A DNA stretch of 64,000 nt, taken from the NCBI RefSeq assembly GCF_024713975.1, contig NC_091099.1, positions 15,853,501-15,917,500 on the forward strand, given 5' to 3'. The position numbers were made by a program, and so were the translations under genes. The notes beneath the pieces were generated by a model. It was not told the origin of the DNA. It did no database searches and saw nothing but the letters and a program-made list of their open reading frames with translations. Every line of letters begins with the position of its first letter. Position 1 is the stretch's first letter. Positions 1 through 13,600 of the stretch are shown piece after piece. The stretch comes from Paralichthys olivaceus (Eukaryota > Chordata > Actinopteri > Pleuronectiformes > Paralichthyidae).

Positions 1-998
1 AATTTACATGACAAATGGGAGTTATTGCATTAGGTGCTGATGTGGGTTGTAATTTCCCCCAAAGGGACGGACCTGATAGTATTTTATATGCACTCATTGA
101 ATGTCTAATGTGTCGTGAGATTGTGGTGGAGGTGAGATGATACAGAAGAAGAGATAAGATAAGAATTGAGCAGTGGGGCGCAGGGAACAGTGCTGACCCA
201 ACAGCTGAATGAGTCGACCTTCATCTTCTCCTCTTCGCTTGTTAATGTGATGGAGTGTGCACTTTAATATCTGACTCACTGTCCGTGGGGTCTCATTGTA
301 TCTATCACAGTGTTTATCATTGTACATATTGTATTCAGTGCACTGTAAACCTGGGAGCTCATACTGTGCAACCACTAGGAGAGTGTTTCCACACTGACAC
401 CAGTGTGTTGATGGTATGTGCTCTGTTTGGCACTGTGTTAGGGCGCTGCAACTAATAAAGTGCACCACATAGTGCTATCTGTATCACTGCTAATAAATAA
501 GAGTGTAACAAACTGAAGAACCTGCTGAGTGCAGCCTTCAGTGTGAGTGGTTGTGACAGTTTGTATCCTCATCAAATTTCATCTGTAGAGTGTGCAGAAA
601 AACCAGGACTGCTTTCCTCATATTGTTAATCATTTTCACGTTTTTCCTGTGGTTTTGTTTTCGGTAGTTTAACTTTCTTGACTGTGTATCCCCTTAGCGA
701 GATGCAAATAATTACATAAAATCAAAATCCTTCCCCAAGTTTATAAAAAAACAAAACACTATCCAAACATTTAAAATATTCTATTATTCTTGACAGCAGT
801 GGTCTTGGAGTCATGATGTAATACTTGTTTCCAGATGTAACAAAGATGTAAAATGATGTAGAACAAAATTTGGTGTTTTGCTCAAGGAAGCGTTGACAGG
901 AGACACATGACCTTAAGTTGACTGTCTTAGGGATGATCAGTCCATCGTTTACGTGCTGCGCCTCTTATGTTAATCACATCCTTATCTCTTTCCTCCAG
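1..998. other. tjp1 upstream intron, non-coding
   Basis: Nothing here reads as an exon. The sequence ends in a pyrimidine-rich tract and an AG at 997-998 that serves as the acceptor of the first tjp1 exon in the window. Since that exon opens in phase 0 with three codons before its first ATG, and mammalian ZO-1 also has residues before the equivalent methionine, the start codon probably lies further upstream. Short open frames at 94-468 and 255-455 show no family resemblance. Confidence 0.7.
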
Positions 999-1666
999 AG
1001 CGCAGCAATGGAGGAGACTGTCATTTGGGAACAGCACACCGTTACACTACACAGGGTAGGTATCTGTTCTCCTCCCTCATTTTCACTCTACATCGACTTA
1101 GTATGTTGAAACCTGTTTCTGGTCTCAGCATCTATCTGTCCTTTCTGTCTTTGTCCCATTCTTCCATTATTTCCTTTCTATCTCCACTAGTACTGTATTA
1201 AATCTAAGATGTTGTGGTTTACACACAATCTAAAAACTGTCTAATGGCTTAAGTACAAACTTTCATGGTCTATTGTATTTTTGTATAGTCAGTATCCTAA
1301 TGTATTTGTTTCTATGTGTGCAGGCACCAGGGTTTGGCTTCGGGATAGCCATATCTGGAGGTCGGGATAACCCTCATTTTCAGAGTGGTGAGACCTCCAT
1401 TGTCATCTCAGATGTACTGAAGGGAGGCCCAGCAGAAGGCCTACTGCAGTAAGATTTTCTTCCATTATTGGCATCCTAGTCATATTGCTAGTTATTAGTA
1501 TTAAATTACCCTGCCTGCTCCAGAAACATTCCAGCCTGTCTGTTCTGTGTCCCCTCTCTGTAGAGAAAATGACAGAGTCGTTATGGTCAATGCTGTCTCC
1601 ATGGACAATGTGGAGCACGCGTACGCAGTCCAGCAGCTACGTAAAAGTGGGAAAATTGCCAAAATT
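999..1666 (+). other. tjp1: tjp1 PDZ1 exons
   Basis: Three exons (999-1055, 1324-1448, 1564-1666) encode the first PDZ domain. The carboxylate-binding loop reads [11 protein letters not shown], followed by the [15 protein letters not shown] core and [15 protein letters not shown]. In ZO proteins PDZ1 binds claudin C-termini. The 1564 exon starts at the AG ending at 1563, which restores the QEND reading across the junction with the exon ending at 1448. Confidence 0.93.
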
Positions 1667-4600
1667 GTGAGTATCAAATTCCCATTATGAATGAAATAGG
1701 AAAAGTTGTAGGAATAGAAAGAATTGTTAGAATGTAAAACTAAATTCAAGGAGGACAATGGTTTGTCATGTGTATATTAATGTGTGGAATTTTACTGTTG
1801 ACTCGAATGAGAAGTGTGATTGATTCACCTTGGTGTAAGTGACTGGCCATCAGTGGGCTGATGTCAAATCTCATTCCCCTCTGCCAGACAATCAGACGGA
1901 AGAGGAAGGTGCATGTCCCCATGGGCCGCCTGGGGGAGAGGGAAACTATGTCGGAGCATGACGAAGAAGAGGACAGTTACGATGAGGAGATATATGAGAC
2001 ACGGAGCGGACGCAGTGGTGCTTACAGTGGTATGGGCGGGGCCATGGGCAGGCGCAGTGGCCGGAGCAGCGGTCGAAGAGACAGGGAACGCGAGCGCAGC
2101 GTCTCACGGGAGAGGAGTCTCTCCCCACGCTCAGACCGCCGCTCGCATAACCTGCCCCCACGTCCTGCCAAGGTCACACTTGTGAAATCACGCAAAAATG
2201 AAGGTGAGGCTCACAAAGTCGGGGATAGAAGTGACAGCAAGAGAGTTTTTTGTATTCTGAACCTAGTACAGTCACTGGTAATCCAAGAAATCACGATTTT
2301 ATTTAGCCGACTCCTGCCAGACAGCCAGGCTTTCAGAAGAGAATAAGACCTTCAAATCAGCATTGGTCAAGGGCCAGAATAAACAAAACTTGCCAGCCAC
2401 TGCAAAATCCAAGTTAACTCAAGTAAATCTAAGTAGAAGAGCAATTAATCTTCTTTAATCAGTACTGTTAATCCCTCTGGGAGCAGCGGCTCTCAAAGCA
2501 AAGTGTGGTCAGTGTGGTGCGGTTACGTGAACTCTGTGCTAACATTATCTTTGTTGCTGTCGTTCACTTTGTAAGCAGAATATGGCCTGCGCCTGGCCAG
2601 CCATATCTTTGTCAAGGACATTTCCCCTGAGAGTCTGGCAGCCAGGGACGGCAATATCCAGGAAGGGGATGTTGTACTGAAGGTGAGACAGAATGAGAGA
2701 TGGGGGGTTGGAGACAAGAAGCCGGGTGAACATTTGATATGTCATCATAAAATATTTAAGAAACTATTGAACATAATTTTCTCTTTTACATTTTGCTTTC
2801 GAAAGGAAAGAATTGATCATGTGTTGCACCAGCCCCTGTGCTGATGTCTTATGTCATTCGCTGTTATTTCCCATTTTAATTAACTATGTTCATAATGCAT
2901 ACGTTAAATCATTTATTCACCAGGAACTTTCAAAACTGAGTTTTAACTGAACCAGTCATTTCTCACATGTAGCATTTTCACATTGCGCTAGTTTCTATAA
3001 ATGCAACCACTGAATACATTTTATAATAGATAATGAATAGAAAAGAATGATACAATAAAATTCAATAATACCCATTTGATGACTTAACTGAACTTTATTA
3101 TCCCTCTTTTGTGCTGCTTATCTTTTAAAACAACTAGTGTTGCCTTTAAATAGCATTTGATCTCGTGCCCTTAAAACGGTGCATTTGTAATCTGAACATA
3201 ACTCATCGTATGACCCTTATATTGTACAGGGTTTCCGCAGGGTCTTAAAAAGTATAAAAAATATCTAGAATTGAATAATTGTTTTGATAAGTCAATATTT
3301 AGTAACATTTTTATAAGAAATGTGCATAGTTTATAAGGTCTCCATGCGTTTTAAGTTCTTTCTTAATGATACAGTGATACAGATATTAGCACACTTCAAT
3401 AAAACTACTAACAGACCAACGTATAACTAAATAGAATCTTTTACAGTATACTCATAGTCAAAATTGGGGTAGTGTAAGTCATCCAGGGACTCTGATATTC
3501 ATTCATAACAATCGTATTTCATTTCATGATGGTCTCAAAGTTGTTGAAGCCGACAGAAACCCTGATGTATATAATGTGAAACAAAAGCATCATTATTCTA
3601 CTTCTCAGCCTTTTTCAAGTTCTGAAGCTTATTTGTCACGGCCACGCTAAATAGTCTTTTATCCCCCTTATACTCTCAGATCAATGGCACAGTGACGGAG
3701 AACCTCTCCTTGATAGACGCCAAGAAGCTGATAGAAAGGTCAAAGGGCAAGCTAAAAATGGTTGTCCAGAGGGACGAGAGGGCGACCCTGCTGAACATCC
3801 CTGACCTCGATGACAGCATTCCTTCAGCCAACGCCTCCGACAGAGATGGTGAGAGCAGTGTTTGGTTGGATTCAGTTGAAATGGGGCAAAGCTTCAAAGC
3901 AGGACTTGTCAGTGCGAATTTCACTTCACCCTGCAGTCGTTGACCTGTGGCTCCTGTTTGATCAGACATTTCAGATATCCATTCTCTGGCATCCGACCAT
4001 TCCAATCGATCGCATGACAGACATCGTAGCAGCCGCTCCCGCTCACCAGACAGAAGATCGGAACCCTCAGACCACTCAAGACACTCGCCCCCTCAAATCA
4101 GCAATGGCAGGTAAAGACCGTCTGTCCACAGATGTGAGGTTTTGAGTTGTCATGAGTGAAATGCAATAGAATAAACTTAGTTTTCTCTTTGTCTTGTTTG
4201 GTAGTAAACAAATTATTTAGGAAAACAAACAAATAATAATATCAGAGTGGGCTTTAGAAAATGATAATGGGCATTGTTTTCTATTTTCTGATATTTCTTT
4301 AGTATAAACAAGTGAAAATTTGCTAAGATAATCAATAATTAAAATAACTTATCATTTTAGACATTTTAATAGATATAAAGATATTATAATAATACCTGTT
4401 ATAAAGGACGTTTGATTTTATGTTTGAGTAAACACCAGCAATCAGATCATTCAGCACTTCTTTGACTGTAATCTTGTTTGAATGACCGTTAAACTCAACA
4501 GAGCAACAGAGTTGTTCCCCTTTCACACTGTTTATCAACCTGAGAAAAATCAAGTCTTAAAAAGTTAAAAGTTAAAAACTACAAACGAGTCAAGAGCATC

Positions 4601-7600
4601 AGATCATAGCTCCACTCTGTTGAATGTAAAAGATGAATGGATTTTTAAAGCATTTTTGCTGCATCAGTTTTAGCTCTGCAAAATAATATAAAGTGGCTGA
4701 AGGAAAAGTCTTAAGATTATACTGTCATCTCATCCACACGGACACTTCATGAGATTTGTTTGCCCTTTTCTTTCTTTTACACGTCAACAGCTGGAGAATA
4801 CCGTAAGTCATCTTATTAGCCTGAGTGAATGTGTCGTATTGATAGCAGTAGTAACTCCTCAATAGATTTAAAGTAGAGGAATCGTTGTGTTCTCGTCTTG
4901 CTCTGTTTTAGGTGTCGCAACTTTGACAAATTATTGTAAGCTTAGATTCCAAAAGAGAAATGAAGAATGATGAATACACATCAGTTGAAATGACTAAAGA
5001 CAATGTCACATCTTTTGTGACACATCTCGTTTTTTCTTGTTCTATGAAAGTGTCACAGGATCTCTTACCTTTTGTGTTTTGGTGAACAAACAGTCAATCA
5101 GCTCTACCAATGAAGAAACAAAAGACCTTCACTGACAATCAGTGTCATCTGTCTCCTCTTTTACTTGGAACTCAGCTGTTGTACCTTCTCTGTTTATATC
5201 TGCATATCTCATCTTTGTTAAAAAAAAAAGGCAATAGCCACAATTCTGCATGTGTGCAAGTAAAGATGCCAAAAGAAAAAATGTTTTAATAGTTTCAAGG
5301 AGAGACATCGAGATCAAGTATTTTGATTAACAGGAAAGAGATTTGGGAACAGGATGTTGTTATTTATCTCATCCTGATCTTAGACCTTTTCAATCTTTTC
5401 TCTCAGTTCAGGAAGTTAGCAGTTAAATGTAGAGTTTCCACCAGGACTCAGGAGAAAAAGAAGTTTGTTACCCGTCCAACAACGTCAAACTTTGTTACCC
5501 AGTCTGTGAATAAAGCGCCAGTTAAGCTGTGCCAGTGAACAGACATGTGACTAGAGGGTCTGAGTCACAGCCACAGATCCGGACCAGCGGTCAGCCGGCT
5601 TTGCTTACGTCTTTTCCCTTCGGATTCCTCATTAGAAACACTGGAAATTAGTCAATTTGCCAAAAAGGGGGGGATTTTGTCATTATTTACAATTATGTGA
5701 CTGATATTTGGCCAAATCACAGTGTTAAAGCTTTAGGCTAAGTCAAACCTAAAGCCAGAGCCACACAGTAAAATTCACCTGGAGGACAGAAGCCACTTTG
5801 ACACTTTAGATAAGGTTCTCTAAAAATAGACCATAAAAAAGTAGAAAGGCAAAGTGGTGACCTTCAAGACTAAGACACAGCTTCAGACTCAAGCTGTTTC
5901 TCTTTACCAGACGAGAGTCAGGAGAAAAATCTCATTTAGTTTGGATCTGAACTTGGTAGTGTTGCGTGTAGCCAAGAACTTACAGCCTTAAAGCTTCCCT
6001 GTTGCCCCCAAGATCAACATCTACAGAATAGACTATTTATAATCTTACATATTTTTATTTCTTAAGAGAGACTGTTCAAAAATGTCTATTTTTGTCCACA
6101 GTCACAGAAGTCGTGATGACGAACGGATCTCGAAGGCGGCGTCGACTCCGGTGAAGCTACCGGAGGACGTGCCTATACCCAAACCGAAGGAGTCGGCGAT
6201 TGCCAGAGAGGAGAAACAGCTTCCACCGCTCCCAGGTCAGACACAAAACCATCAGCCATCAAATCAAATTATTGTGTGCAATCTTTTTTAAACCAATCAG
6301 ATTTTAATCTGATTAAACACTATGTACCCATTTGTAAAAAAATAAAACGGCCTGTGTTTTCTGCCTGTCATTTGCAGCAAAACATTAAATGGCTTCAAGA
6401 TAGTGAAGTGAAATCTTGTTTAAACTGGACATTTTTGTCCTTTTTTAAAAGCACAATGACCAAAAAAAGAGTTAGATGCAGACGCCTGCTGAGCCCGGCT
6501 GAATTTGCCTGAAGCCAAGTGAAAATAAACTGTATGAGTTGATTGAGTCTGACGTTCCTCCCCAGCCAGCAGCACTCTGGTGCCTTTCTGTTTGACCTCC
6601 CTGCTCAGGACACTGTGTGTGTGTGCAGTTGTGTACTTATTCTCACTTAAACATAAGGGTCTGCAGTTCTGTTAAGTTGTGACAGTGTGTGGGGGAGTAT
6701 TCCTCTGTTTTTAAACATGGAGAGTGCTGTTTTACATTCTCCATCAGTCTGCATTAATAACATGAGTTTTTGTGTGTGTGTTTTTGTTTAGAGCCCAAGC
6801 CGGTGTATGCTCAGCCTGGACAGCCCGATGTAGACCTGCCAGTCAGTCCCTCTGATGCTCCTGTGCCAAGTGCTGCCCATGATGACAGTATTCTAAGGTA
6901 ATATTGAGAGTAAAATATGTGCAAATATGAACGATTTCCAGAAAGGTACAAGCTTTATTAAAATAAGAAGTCAGTTTTAACAAGACATTTAAACTGCAGT
7001 AAAATTGCAAATGAAAAAAGTAGCATTGCACATAGAGTTAATTGTATTTTTCTCAGTTGCATTTAGTGGTTAATAAACTAAGGTAAATAAACAGTTTTAA
7101 CTGGTAAAGGGTTCTCAACTATCTACAGCTGGTTTTGCACTACACATTTTACAGTAGTTGTTTTTGTTGGCAGCAAACATATTGAAATGTATTCAAATGT
7201 TTTCTAGGATTGTATCCAATTTTACATATTTGCTTTTGTAAGCTCCAAAAAGAGTAAAAAGAGAAACTTGGACTTGCAGAGAAGTCCCTTAACTATTCAT
7301 GAAGTATTCGTTAAAAGTAACTTCCATCAAATGATGTCATGTCAAAGAAATCATCCCAACTCTCGTTTTCGTCCTCAGGCCGAGCATGAAGCTGGTGAAG
7401 TTCAAGAAGGGGGAGAGTGTGGGGCTGCGTCTGGCTGGAGGGAATGACGTGGGCATCTTTGTAGCCGGAGTGCTGGAGGATAGCCCAGCTGCTAAGGAGG
7501 GCCTGGAGGAGGGCGACCAAATTCTCAGGGTGAGCTACTTTATTTTTAACACAGCCGTACAAGCCGACAGCTGAAAGCAAGACCTTTTTTTTTTTTAAAT

Positions 7601-10600
7601 TGGTTTAAAATTTAAGCTTGCTGTTGAAAACTTAGACCTGTTAGTCTGTACAACAGAGAATCATGTTTTATTATCTTTGTTTTACCCAGTGGGTAGCTCA
7701 TAGCATCTGTAAACAGACAGGTTTTATGGGATATGCGTCCTCAAGCGTTTCCTTTTCTTTTTTTCTTTTTTTTAAGTCATGCTTTTACACACTAGCTGCT
7801 CCAAAATTCCTTTGCCTCCTGGCTGGTCTCTTAGCAATAGGCCAGAGAGATCACATGCACAAAAAACGGTTTCCTCTCCCGTGTTGGTCCCATTTCCTCA
7901 CAGTCGTATATCTCTCTGTTCGTACCACCTCCTCTTTTCTCCAAGTATAATGACAAATGGCTTGAATTCTTGCAGCGCAGTAAAACCTGCAGTTACCCAG
8001 GCAATGCTGAAAACAGGAAGAGCTATGTAAACCTTTATCTTAAAAGATTTACATATGTTTTCTCTCATGCGCTCTGTAGAGAATAAAGCCTACTCCACAA
8101 CATAAACTTAAAAGCCTTAAATAACAGTGAAGTTATTCTGGGAAAATCATACAGCATTAACCTCTGTTTTCCTAAATTCCAGGTAAATAATGTAGACTTT
8201 GCAAACATAATCCGAGAGGAGGCAGTGCTGTTCCTCCTGGACCTTCCTAAGGGTGAGGAGGTCACTATTCTGGCCCAGAAGAAGAAAGATGGTAAGTGAA
8301 GTGAGAAAGCAGAGGAAGCAAAAGTAGAATTTCTAAACTTTTGAACTCACAACTCTTTCCTCTTCAGTGTATCGGCGGATCGTGGAGTCTGATGTCGGTG
8401 ACTCCTTCTACATCCGGACACACTTTGAGTATGAAAAAGAATCTCCGTATGGGTTAAGCTTCAACAAGGGCGAGGTGTTCCGTGTGGTGGACACCCTCTA
8501 CAATGGCAAGCTGGGCTCCTGGCTGGCTATTCGCATTGGCAAGAACCACCAGGAGGTTGAGAGAGGCATAATCCCCAACAAGAACAGGTGACGACACCCT
8601 AACAGACGTGTGTCTGCTTTGAATTCCAGTCAAGTTATCTAAAAAGAACAACATGTCCCCTCATTTGTATTACATTTGTTATGATTATCATTGCCATGTA
8701 ATGTCCTCAGGTACTGGCAGTGTTGAGACTGGCTGTGCCAAGTTTATGACACTTTTTTATGACACTCCATTAACTTGTGATACACTAAGAACTTGTCTTC
8801 CTGCTGTTTGTCAACAGAGCGGAGCAGCTCTCCAGTGTCCAATACACTCTCCCTAAAACAGCAGGCGGTGACAGGGCCGACTTCTGGAGGTTCCGCGGTC
8901 TTCGCAGCTCGAAGAGGAACCTGAGGAAGAGCAGAGAGGACCTCTCTTCCCAGCCAGTCCAAACAAAGTTCCCAGCTTATGAAAGAGTTGTACTGAGAGA
9001 GGGTGAGGAATTTGATCATGTTTGTCAGGCTATAAAGTCTGTAAATGTGTAGAATACCATTATTTAGTTTTGATTTATTTATTTGCTTTTGCGCAGCTGG
9101 CTTCTTGAGACCGGTTGTAATTTTTGGGCCAATTGCTGACGTTGCTCGAGAAAAACTGTCCAGAGAAGAGCCGGATCTGTTTGAGCTTGCAAGTATGTTT
9201 TTATGTATTGCTTTGCACATTTATTGAAGATGATGATAACCACTAATCAACCTGTACTGAGAAATGTCTCTTCATAAATCACTTGTACAACATTTTCCAG
9301 AGAGTGAACCAAGAGATGCAGGAACAGACCAACGTAGTTCAGGAATCATTCGTCTTCACACCATCAAGCAGATTATTGACAGAGTGAGTATGTCTTCTTT
9401 TTTATCATGTTTTCAAATATTTCACTATAGATATGTTTTCTTCATCTCTCTCATTTCCTGTCTTTATCCCATGAAGGACAAACATGCTGTGCTGGACATC
9501 ACCCCGAACGCTGTGGACAGGCTGAACTATGCTCAGTGGTATCCGATCGTAGTCTTCCTAAATCCAGATAATAAGCAGGGTGTGAAGAACATGAGGACCA
9601 GACTGTGTCCTGAGTCCAGGAAGAGTGCCAGGAAGCTCTATGAGCGAGCCATTAAACTGAGGAAGAATAACCACCACCTGTTCACCAGTGAGTGTGCACA
9701 GTGTTAAAACACAGCAAAATTAAAAAGTGTATTGTCTTTTTTTACAGGTTTTATTCCTAGTGTGGTGATAGTAACACAAAATATTCTCTCTTAGCCACCA
9801 TTAACCTGAACAACATGAACGACGGCTGGTACGGAGCTCTGAAAGAAACAATCCAGCAACAGCAGAACCAGTTGGTTTGGGTTTCAGAGGGCAAGGTGAG
9901 GAAAAGTGGCCAACTGGTTGATCTATTCCACTGCACTGAACATCATATGAGTCCTGCTAGTCTGACTTGGTGAGCCATCAGATGACTGTTTCTCTGCTCT
10001 GCTCAGGCGGATGGCACTACCGAGGATGACTTGGACATCCACGATGACCGCCTGTCCTACCTGTCGGCGCCAGGTAGCGAATACTCCATGTATAGTACGG
10101 ACAGCCGGCACACTTCTGACTACGAGGACACAGACACAGAGGGTGGAGCATACACCGACCAGGAGCTTGATGAGACTTTGAATGACGAGGTGGGTCTGCC
10201 CACGGAGCCTGCCATCACCCGTTCTTCAGAGCCTGTGCGAGAAGACCCGCCTGTAATTCAGGACACCCCTGGTTACCCTGGATACCAGCATCCTGTGCAG
10301 CCCGAACCATCAAGTCGCATAGACCCAGCCGGGTTCAAGATGGCTACACCGCAGCAGGTAAAGTTCGTATCTAGCTTTGCAGGCAGTCCACTGCAGGCTG
10401 TGCCTGTCAGAAATAAAAGCACGGCTAAATGTATGACTGCAGAGCAGAGGAATAGCTCCTTTGTGTTCGGTGCCTTGTCCTGACCTTTGTTAGATTAAAT
10501 GTGCTTTGCTAAGTGATAAACATGTTTTAGAAGCTACTGGTATGTTATCTATACTGACCACATGTTGTAAGTACAAGCTCTGGCTGGTGTTAAACTGATT

Positions 10601-13600
10601 CAGTTTAAGGAGGTAGATCATGGTGTTGGGGTGAGCTGTGCTTTGTATGCCAGGGTGTGTTATAAATGTCTGTTAACAATACTTCACAGCAAGATGAGGC
10701 TGCTCTACCCATGTCCTCGTTGCCTCCATCGGTGGTAACGCCCCCTGCTGTTGAGCAGCCTGTACAGCTTGAGGGTATGCACCTAGAGGAGCCGCCTGCT
10801 GCAGCCGCAGCTCCTCAGGCTGACTCACTTAGCAGCCCCAGCCCTGCCCCTGAGCTTATTCCGCCCCCACCACCACACGAATCCCACCCGTCTGGACCGT
10901 CTGGTCCAGAACCAAAGGTACCCACTGTTTCACCAGCCACTTGGACCGGGCCTGGGCCCCAGCCTGCTGTTTTAACTGCCTGTCTTCTCGCACATGCTTT
11001 CCACTCGCTCTCTGCATGAAACGCCCACACTGTGTGACTCACTGATCCCACTGTGTGCCTCTGGCTCCCAGAGAAAATGTGCGACAGACTAGTCCACATG
11101 CACCACAGTGGGCTGGGAGACCAGAAGGACTGGTACATCTGAGTCTTTGACCAGGGTGAAGACATCCACAACCAGCCCTAACTGTTGCCTCTTACTTCCT
11201 TTGCATGGCTCCTAATGTTTTTTGGGTTCCTTTCAGCTTTTAATCTCCTTTGTAGATGAACAATAGTGGCACTTGCGGTGGCATCGTAGTGGTAGATGTG
11301 TGGTTTGTTTTAGTGCCAGTAGTTTGACGTTGCATTAGATGCAAACTGAATGTTGTTTGCATGATGAACGCTAACCTGCAGACAGTACTCTTGGTAATGA
11401 TTTCCATTGAGTAATTCTCCCTATGGAAAAACAAACATCACACTGCATTATGTCTTCTGTTAAATAGTTTTACTGAGTAGATGCCAACAAATCAACCTCC
11501 TTCCATAGGAAGTACTCTAACTTGCTGTCTACAGGCTACACATCATATGTTTGAAATGAGGCCTTTCAGAAATGTGAAAATTTCTTGTTGGGTCAGAATT
11601 TATGAAACATGTTGATGTTTTAAATCCAGATGTGTTTATTATCATCATTCTTGAAAGGCATCTTGTCAAACAGGCATTCAGGTCTGTTTTTGAGTAATGG
11701 ATTAAGGTTTGCTTGTGTATTTGCACTTTGACTTGATGTTTGTTGAATCAATCTGTACTCAGATTTTTCTAATCTGTTTAATCTTCTTCATTTTCAAGCT
11801 TTTGGTTTGTTTCTCAGCATTGACTTTGATCTTGCAGTTATTCTTAATCTGATGTTGGGAAAACATTTTTCCCTGACAGCTTTCTTTCCTACAACATGGT
11901 TTGGTTTTTTTAAGATCGAAGTAATGAGGTGATGGATGTATTCATTTAGTGTTGTTTTTTCGCAGATGTACAAAAAAGAGCTGTACAACATGGAGGACCC
12001 GGTGCGAATCAACCACGGTTTGAAGCAGTCTATGAGCTACAGTCACCAGCCGTACCAGGACAAACAGCCATACCGTGAATACGACCTCCCGCCTTACGGA
12101 TACGAAGGAGGTGGCTACACAGAACCAAAGCCTCACAACACTGACTCTCACCTGCACTACGACAACCGTGTGCCTCATTACAACGAACAGTGGCCCCCCT
12201 ATGACCAGCAGACCTCATCCTCCCAGCCCACAGGGTACCAGACGGGCCACCAGCAACCCATGGGCTACAACCCCCATTCCCCCTACGAGGATGGGCCAGG
12301 GAGGGACTACAGTCCCCCTCAGCCGCGTTATGATGAGGCCTCACCAGTGGGCTATGATGGCAGACCACGCCACAGTAAACCTGGGCCCATTCGTTATGAT
12401 GAGCCCCCACCCCCTCCCCCAGCAAGCTACGACGCCCGCTCTCCTTACGAGGCAGAACCTCACACTTTCCCCATTAACTCACCTCGTTCACCGGAGCCTC
12501 CAAAACAGTATTACGGCGACTCTGGTCTGAGGCCCACCTATATTCCCGGGCATCCAAACCGGGGCTATAAGCCAGGGATGCACGAGCCCATAATAAACTC
12601 TGAACCCGCCATTCTTCCTCCTAAACCAGAGGCACTGCCCTCCCCAGGTGAGCCAGCGATCACTCCAGGCTCCAAACCCCTCCCTCCCCTTCCCAGGGAC
12701 GACCTGGACGAGGACCCGGCCATGAAACCACAGTCAGTGCTTAACAGAGTCAAGATGTTTGAGAATAAACGGTCTGTTTCAATGGACAGGGCTAAAGAGG
12801 GAGGAGAGTCGTCAGCACTCAAGGTACGTTGCACACAGAGATGCACAGCTGTCACGTGACCACTCGCTAACACTGGTGCACTGGCTCTAAAACTCTGCAA
12901 AGATGACGTGTTTTCAAACTTAGTGTAGAATAGATTTAGCCCGAGTTACTTATCATACAATATAATGACTTTCAAAGAGGAATAAAGATGAAAGCACCAA
13001 TAACTTATTTTAAAAAACTGAACAAAATCTAACACAACCAACCTGAGTATGTGAGTCATATTGGGGTAAATGTCAGATATTTACAGTCTACAAATATCTG
13101 ACAAGTTTGTCATTTAGTACTAGATAACCAATGTTTGAAAGCAACACAGGATAACAAACTAACAGAAACTCCTTTCAGAGTCCTTTCTGCAGATCTCATG
13201 TCTCATGTCATTTCATGTGTATGCAATTCATTCATGTGAATGAAAACGTGGAAACTCTGTCTTTGTTTTACAGCCTGCAGATGTTCCTAAACCTGTGAGT
13301 GCACCAGGCCCAGTCCTCAAAGCCAATTCCCTCAGCAACCTGGAGCAGGAGAAGTCCACCTTTAGGTATGTAGTCCCCATTACAGCACCCTGGGCTGCAG
13401 AGTAACTGGGTGAAGGACAACTCTTGAGATCCTCGCCAAGGCCTCTTGGAAATTCATTTATTGTTGTTTGAGCACCATCTAGTGGAGTTAAGTCACTGTA
13501 CAGCCAGTGCCCTGTGCAGTACGTTGCAAACGACAAGTGTGTACTAAAAGGAAGGGACTCGACCCAAACTGCTTGTCCTGCTGCAGGGCCTGTTGGTTTC

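Noticed and set aside
12030..12530. Overlapping frames on both strands inside the large tjp1 exon
   Set aside because: They are shadows of the 858-nt tjp1 exon 11966-12823, whose Tyr/Pro-rich frame joins in phase on both sides.
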